From assembly GCA_030431945.1 (NCBI GenBank), contig JAUIIF010000271.1:1-6440 (forward strand): a stretch of DNA of 6,440 nt, given 5' to 3'. Of the stretch, positions 5,010-6,440 are shown piece by piece (within the stretch, counting starts at the first letter, position 1; every line of letters begins with the position of its first letter). This stretch comes from Bacteroidia bacterium. GTDB lineage: Bacteria; Bacteroidota; Bacteroidia; Chitinophagales; Saprospiraceae. The notes under the pieces were generated by a model that saw nothing but the letters and a program-made list of their open reading frames with translations, was not told the origin of the DNA and did no database searches. A program made the position numbers and the translations under genes.

Positions 5010-6248
5010 ATGCTCTCTGCCCTGCTGCGCGCGCTGAACGAAACGCTGCATAACCTGCGCACTAATTTCTTTCAAACCTTCCTTTCCGTTCTCGGCATCA
5101 TTATTGGCGTCGGTGCCCTGGTGGCAATGCTCTCGATGATCGACGGTCTGGAAGCCTACGGCAAGGAACAGATTGCTGCGGGCAGCTCACTGGAAAACTT
5201 GTTGGTACGTGCCAATACGGGTACCCGCATCGATGGCATTTATGCACAACGGGATACCATTGCGCTCATTGACCAGGAAGTGGTTACAGCACTGATGGAT
5301 TCGCTGCCCTACGCAGCAACGACCCAGCTGACCTACAGTAATACCACCATCGGATACACTGCCGACAGTGCCAAAATAGGGCTTCGGTACCAAGCCTATA
5401 CCTTACCCAGTCTGGTGCCGCAAGAAGACAGTATACTGTTGTCCGGCCGCTTCATTACCGAAGCCGAAGCAGCACGTGGGGAACGGTTAGCGCTCATCGA
5501 TGAAACGGTGGCTGGCCGGCTCGTGGGGGATACCGCAGCGGCAAAAGAAGCCGTCGGGCTCCCCATTTACTTACTGGGGGATTCCCTTACCGTTGCCGGT
5601 ATTCTGAAGGGCGGCAACCCTGAAATGCTCACCCTCTCCCTTCCCCTGGCCACGCTGAACCTGCTGGCCGATGCCCCTACGCCCCACCCTACCCTGAACA
5701 TTGCCCTGGCGGACGTCAATGAAGTCCTGGCCGCACAAAAATTTACGGATGCCTGGATGGCCAGGCACTTTGCCTCGATTCCCGACCCGACGGAAAGCAT
5801 GACCAGAACCGGCTACCTTGAGCAATTAGCGCAGGGCATTCTGGTTTTCCGGCTCGTGATGGGCCTCCTGATTGGTATTGCGGTCGTAGTTGGTGGAGTT
5901 GGCGTCATGAATGTATTACTGATGTCCATCGCCGAGCGCACGCCGGAAATCGGCGTCCGTAAGGCCGTAGGCGCGAACCGCCGCAACATCATCACCCAGT
6001 TTCTGGCTGAATCCGTTGCGATTGCCACCATTGGCTCTTTCTTCGGTGTATTACTCGGCATGGCGGTGGCCCTCCTGGCCGCGCCGATCCTGAATTATTT
6101 TGTTGAAGGCCTCGAATTTCGCGCTATTTTTTCCTTAAACACCCTCCTGGTGGTTAGTGTGGTAGCCCTCATGATCGGCGTTATTTTTGGCACCTATCCG
6201 GCCAGGAAAGCGGCCAGACTGGACCCGGTAGTTGCCATCAGACGATGA
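5010..6248 (+). CDS. MacB/FtsX-type ABC transporter permease
   Basis: This 412-residue inner-membrane permease is of the MacB type, whose dimers convey ATPase motion across the membrane to a periplasmic domain and usually move lipoproteins, peptides, antibiotics or other envelope molecules. The N-terminal amphipathic helix and RTNFFQTFLSVLGIIIGVGA (17-36) lead into membrane segment 1 (about 22-43). A periplasmic MacB_PCD-like domain fills about 45-270. Membrane segments 2-4 lie at about 276-305, 334-358 and 377-397. The hallmark loop GVMNVLLMSIAERTPEIGVR (298-317) continues with KAVGANRRNI, the coupling region towards the ATPase. The C-terminus GTYPARKAARLDPVVAIR is typical. No Walker motifs are present, so a separate ATPase is needed, and none is in the window. 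The substrate cannot be told. The ATG at 5010 gives the normal family start. It converges with the partial gene at the right edge. Confidence 0.93.
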   Translation: MLSALLRALNETLHNLRTNFFQTFLSVLGIIIGVGALVAMLSMIDGLEAYGKEQIAAGSSLENLLVRANTGTRIDGIYAQRDTIALIDQEVVTALMDSLPYAATTQLTYSNTTIGYTADSAKIGLRYQAYTLPSLVPQEDSILLSGRFITEAEAARGERLALIDETVAGRLVGDTAAAKEAVGLPIYLLGDSLTVAGILKGGNPEMLTLSLPLATLNLLADAPTPHPTLNIALADVNEVLAAQKFTDAWMARHFASIPDPTESMTRTGYLEQLAQGILVFRLVMGLLIGIAVVVGGVGVMNVLLMSIAERTPEIGVRKAVGANRRNIITQFLAESVAIATIGSFFGVLLGMAVALLAAPILNYFVEGLEFRAIFSLNTLLVVSVVALMIGVIFGTYPARKAARLDPVVAIRR

Positions 6249-6265
6249 CAGGGAGGCTCCATTAC

Positions 6266-6304
6266 CGGGCCGCATCCAGCGCCTGGAGCAGGCGGGCGGG
6301 CCCG
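6266..6304. other. GC-rich two-tier hairpin between convergent genes
   Basis: The outer arms CGGGCC (6266-6271) and GGCCCG (6299-6304) enclose a perfect inner stem, CGCCTG (6280-6285) and CAGGCG (6289-6294), with a GAG loop. Its place between two convergent stops suggests a shared transcription stop. There is no T-run on either side, so it is not a standard intrinsic terminator. Confidence 0.35.
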
Positions 6305-6308
6305 TAAA

Positions 6309-6440
6309 CTACACCAACGACTTTCTTTTCCCGGTCGCCAGGTCCACCAGCCGTCCGCCCTTTTCGGAGACGAAGCGCTGGATGATCCGCGCACTATCCG
6401 GATGGCTTTCCAGGTAGTTGATGTCCTCCAGAATCGACTC
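6309..6440 (-). CDS. C-terminal 43 residues of an unrecognised protein (partial, runs off right edge)
   Basis: The minus-strand frame that begins at the right edge is open for 43 codons and ends in TAG at plus 6309-6311. It reads as normal protein: ESILEDINYLES, then HPDSARIIQRFVSEKGG, and an end of LVDLATGKRKSLV. The mix of acidic, basic and hydrophobic residues suggests a helix followed by a strand-turn, unlike the Arg/Ser/Pro-rich competing minus-strand frame (6194-6394). I do not recognise the family from this fragment. It converges with the permease, leaving 60 bases between the two stops. Confidence 0.65.
   Translation of the reverse strand, partial: ESILEDINYLESHPDSARIIQRFVSEKGGRLVDLATGKRKSLV

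Noticed and set aside
6194..6394. Minus-strand open frame at the right end with its own ATG
   Set aside because: It is Arg/Ser/Pro-rich, overlaps the end of the permease gene and conflicts with the more protein-like edge frame 6309-6440.
1..6440. A defence system, mobile element, CRISPR array or RNA gene
   Set aside because: No transposase, integrase, repeat-spacer pattern, tRNA-like cloverleaf or toxin-antitoxin-sized pair was seen. The inverted repeats present are short and are terminators or local dyads.

Overview
The window looks like ordinary chromosomal DNA from a gliding-type Bacteroidota, possibly of the Saprospiria (Lewinella-like) group. Three things support this. It carries a PorP/SprF-family outer-membrane protein next to a GldK lipoprotein, both type IX secretion (T9SS) components. 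A good match to the Bacteroidota promoter (TTG, 20 bases, TAnnTTTG) lies before gldK. No Shine-Dalgarno sequence is evident before the genes. The phylum call is firm; the class is an inference from protein flavour only.

Layout, left to right. Bases 2-115 may hold the C-terminal end of an unrecognised plus-strand gene. A small dodecin gene follows (157-363, +) with a strong terminator (388-424). Converging on it is a secreted TlpA-like thioredoxin (447-941, -). Next are the T9SS genes on the minus strand: porP-type (2549-3520) upstream of gldK (1132-2358). gldK has its own promoter and is closed by a perfect 15-bp-plus terminator (1063-1108). A 4,5-DOPA dioxygenase of the YgiD family (3832-4722, -) is separated by a dyad-rich 287-base divergent region from a MacB-type ABC permease (5010-6248, +). 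Finally, the last 43 codons of an unrecognised minus-strand gene enter from the right edge (6309-6440).

How the genes work together: only porP and gldK have a clear functional link. GldK/PorK is the lipoprotein of the periplasmic T9SS ring, and PorP is an associated outer-membrane barrel. The usual partners gldL, gldM and gldN do not follow gldK here, because transcription appears to stop right after it. TlpA, dodecin, YgiD and the permease look like independent single-gene units.

I did not find a convincing new multi-gene system, mobile element, CRISPR array or RNA gene. The points most worth a second look are the dodecin that has lost the usual flavin-contacting residues, the porP-gldK pair cut off from gldLMN, the dyad cluster between ygiD and the permease, and the permease without a neighbouring ATPase.
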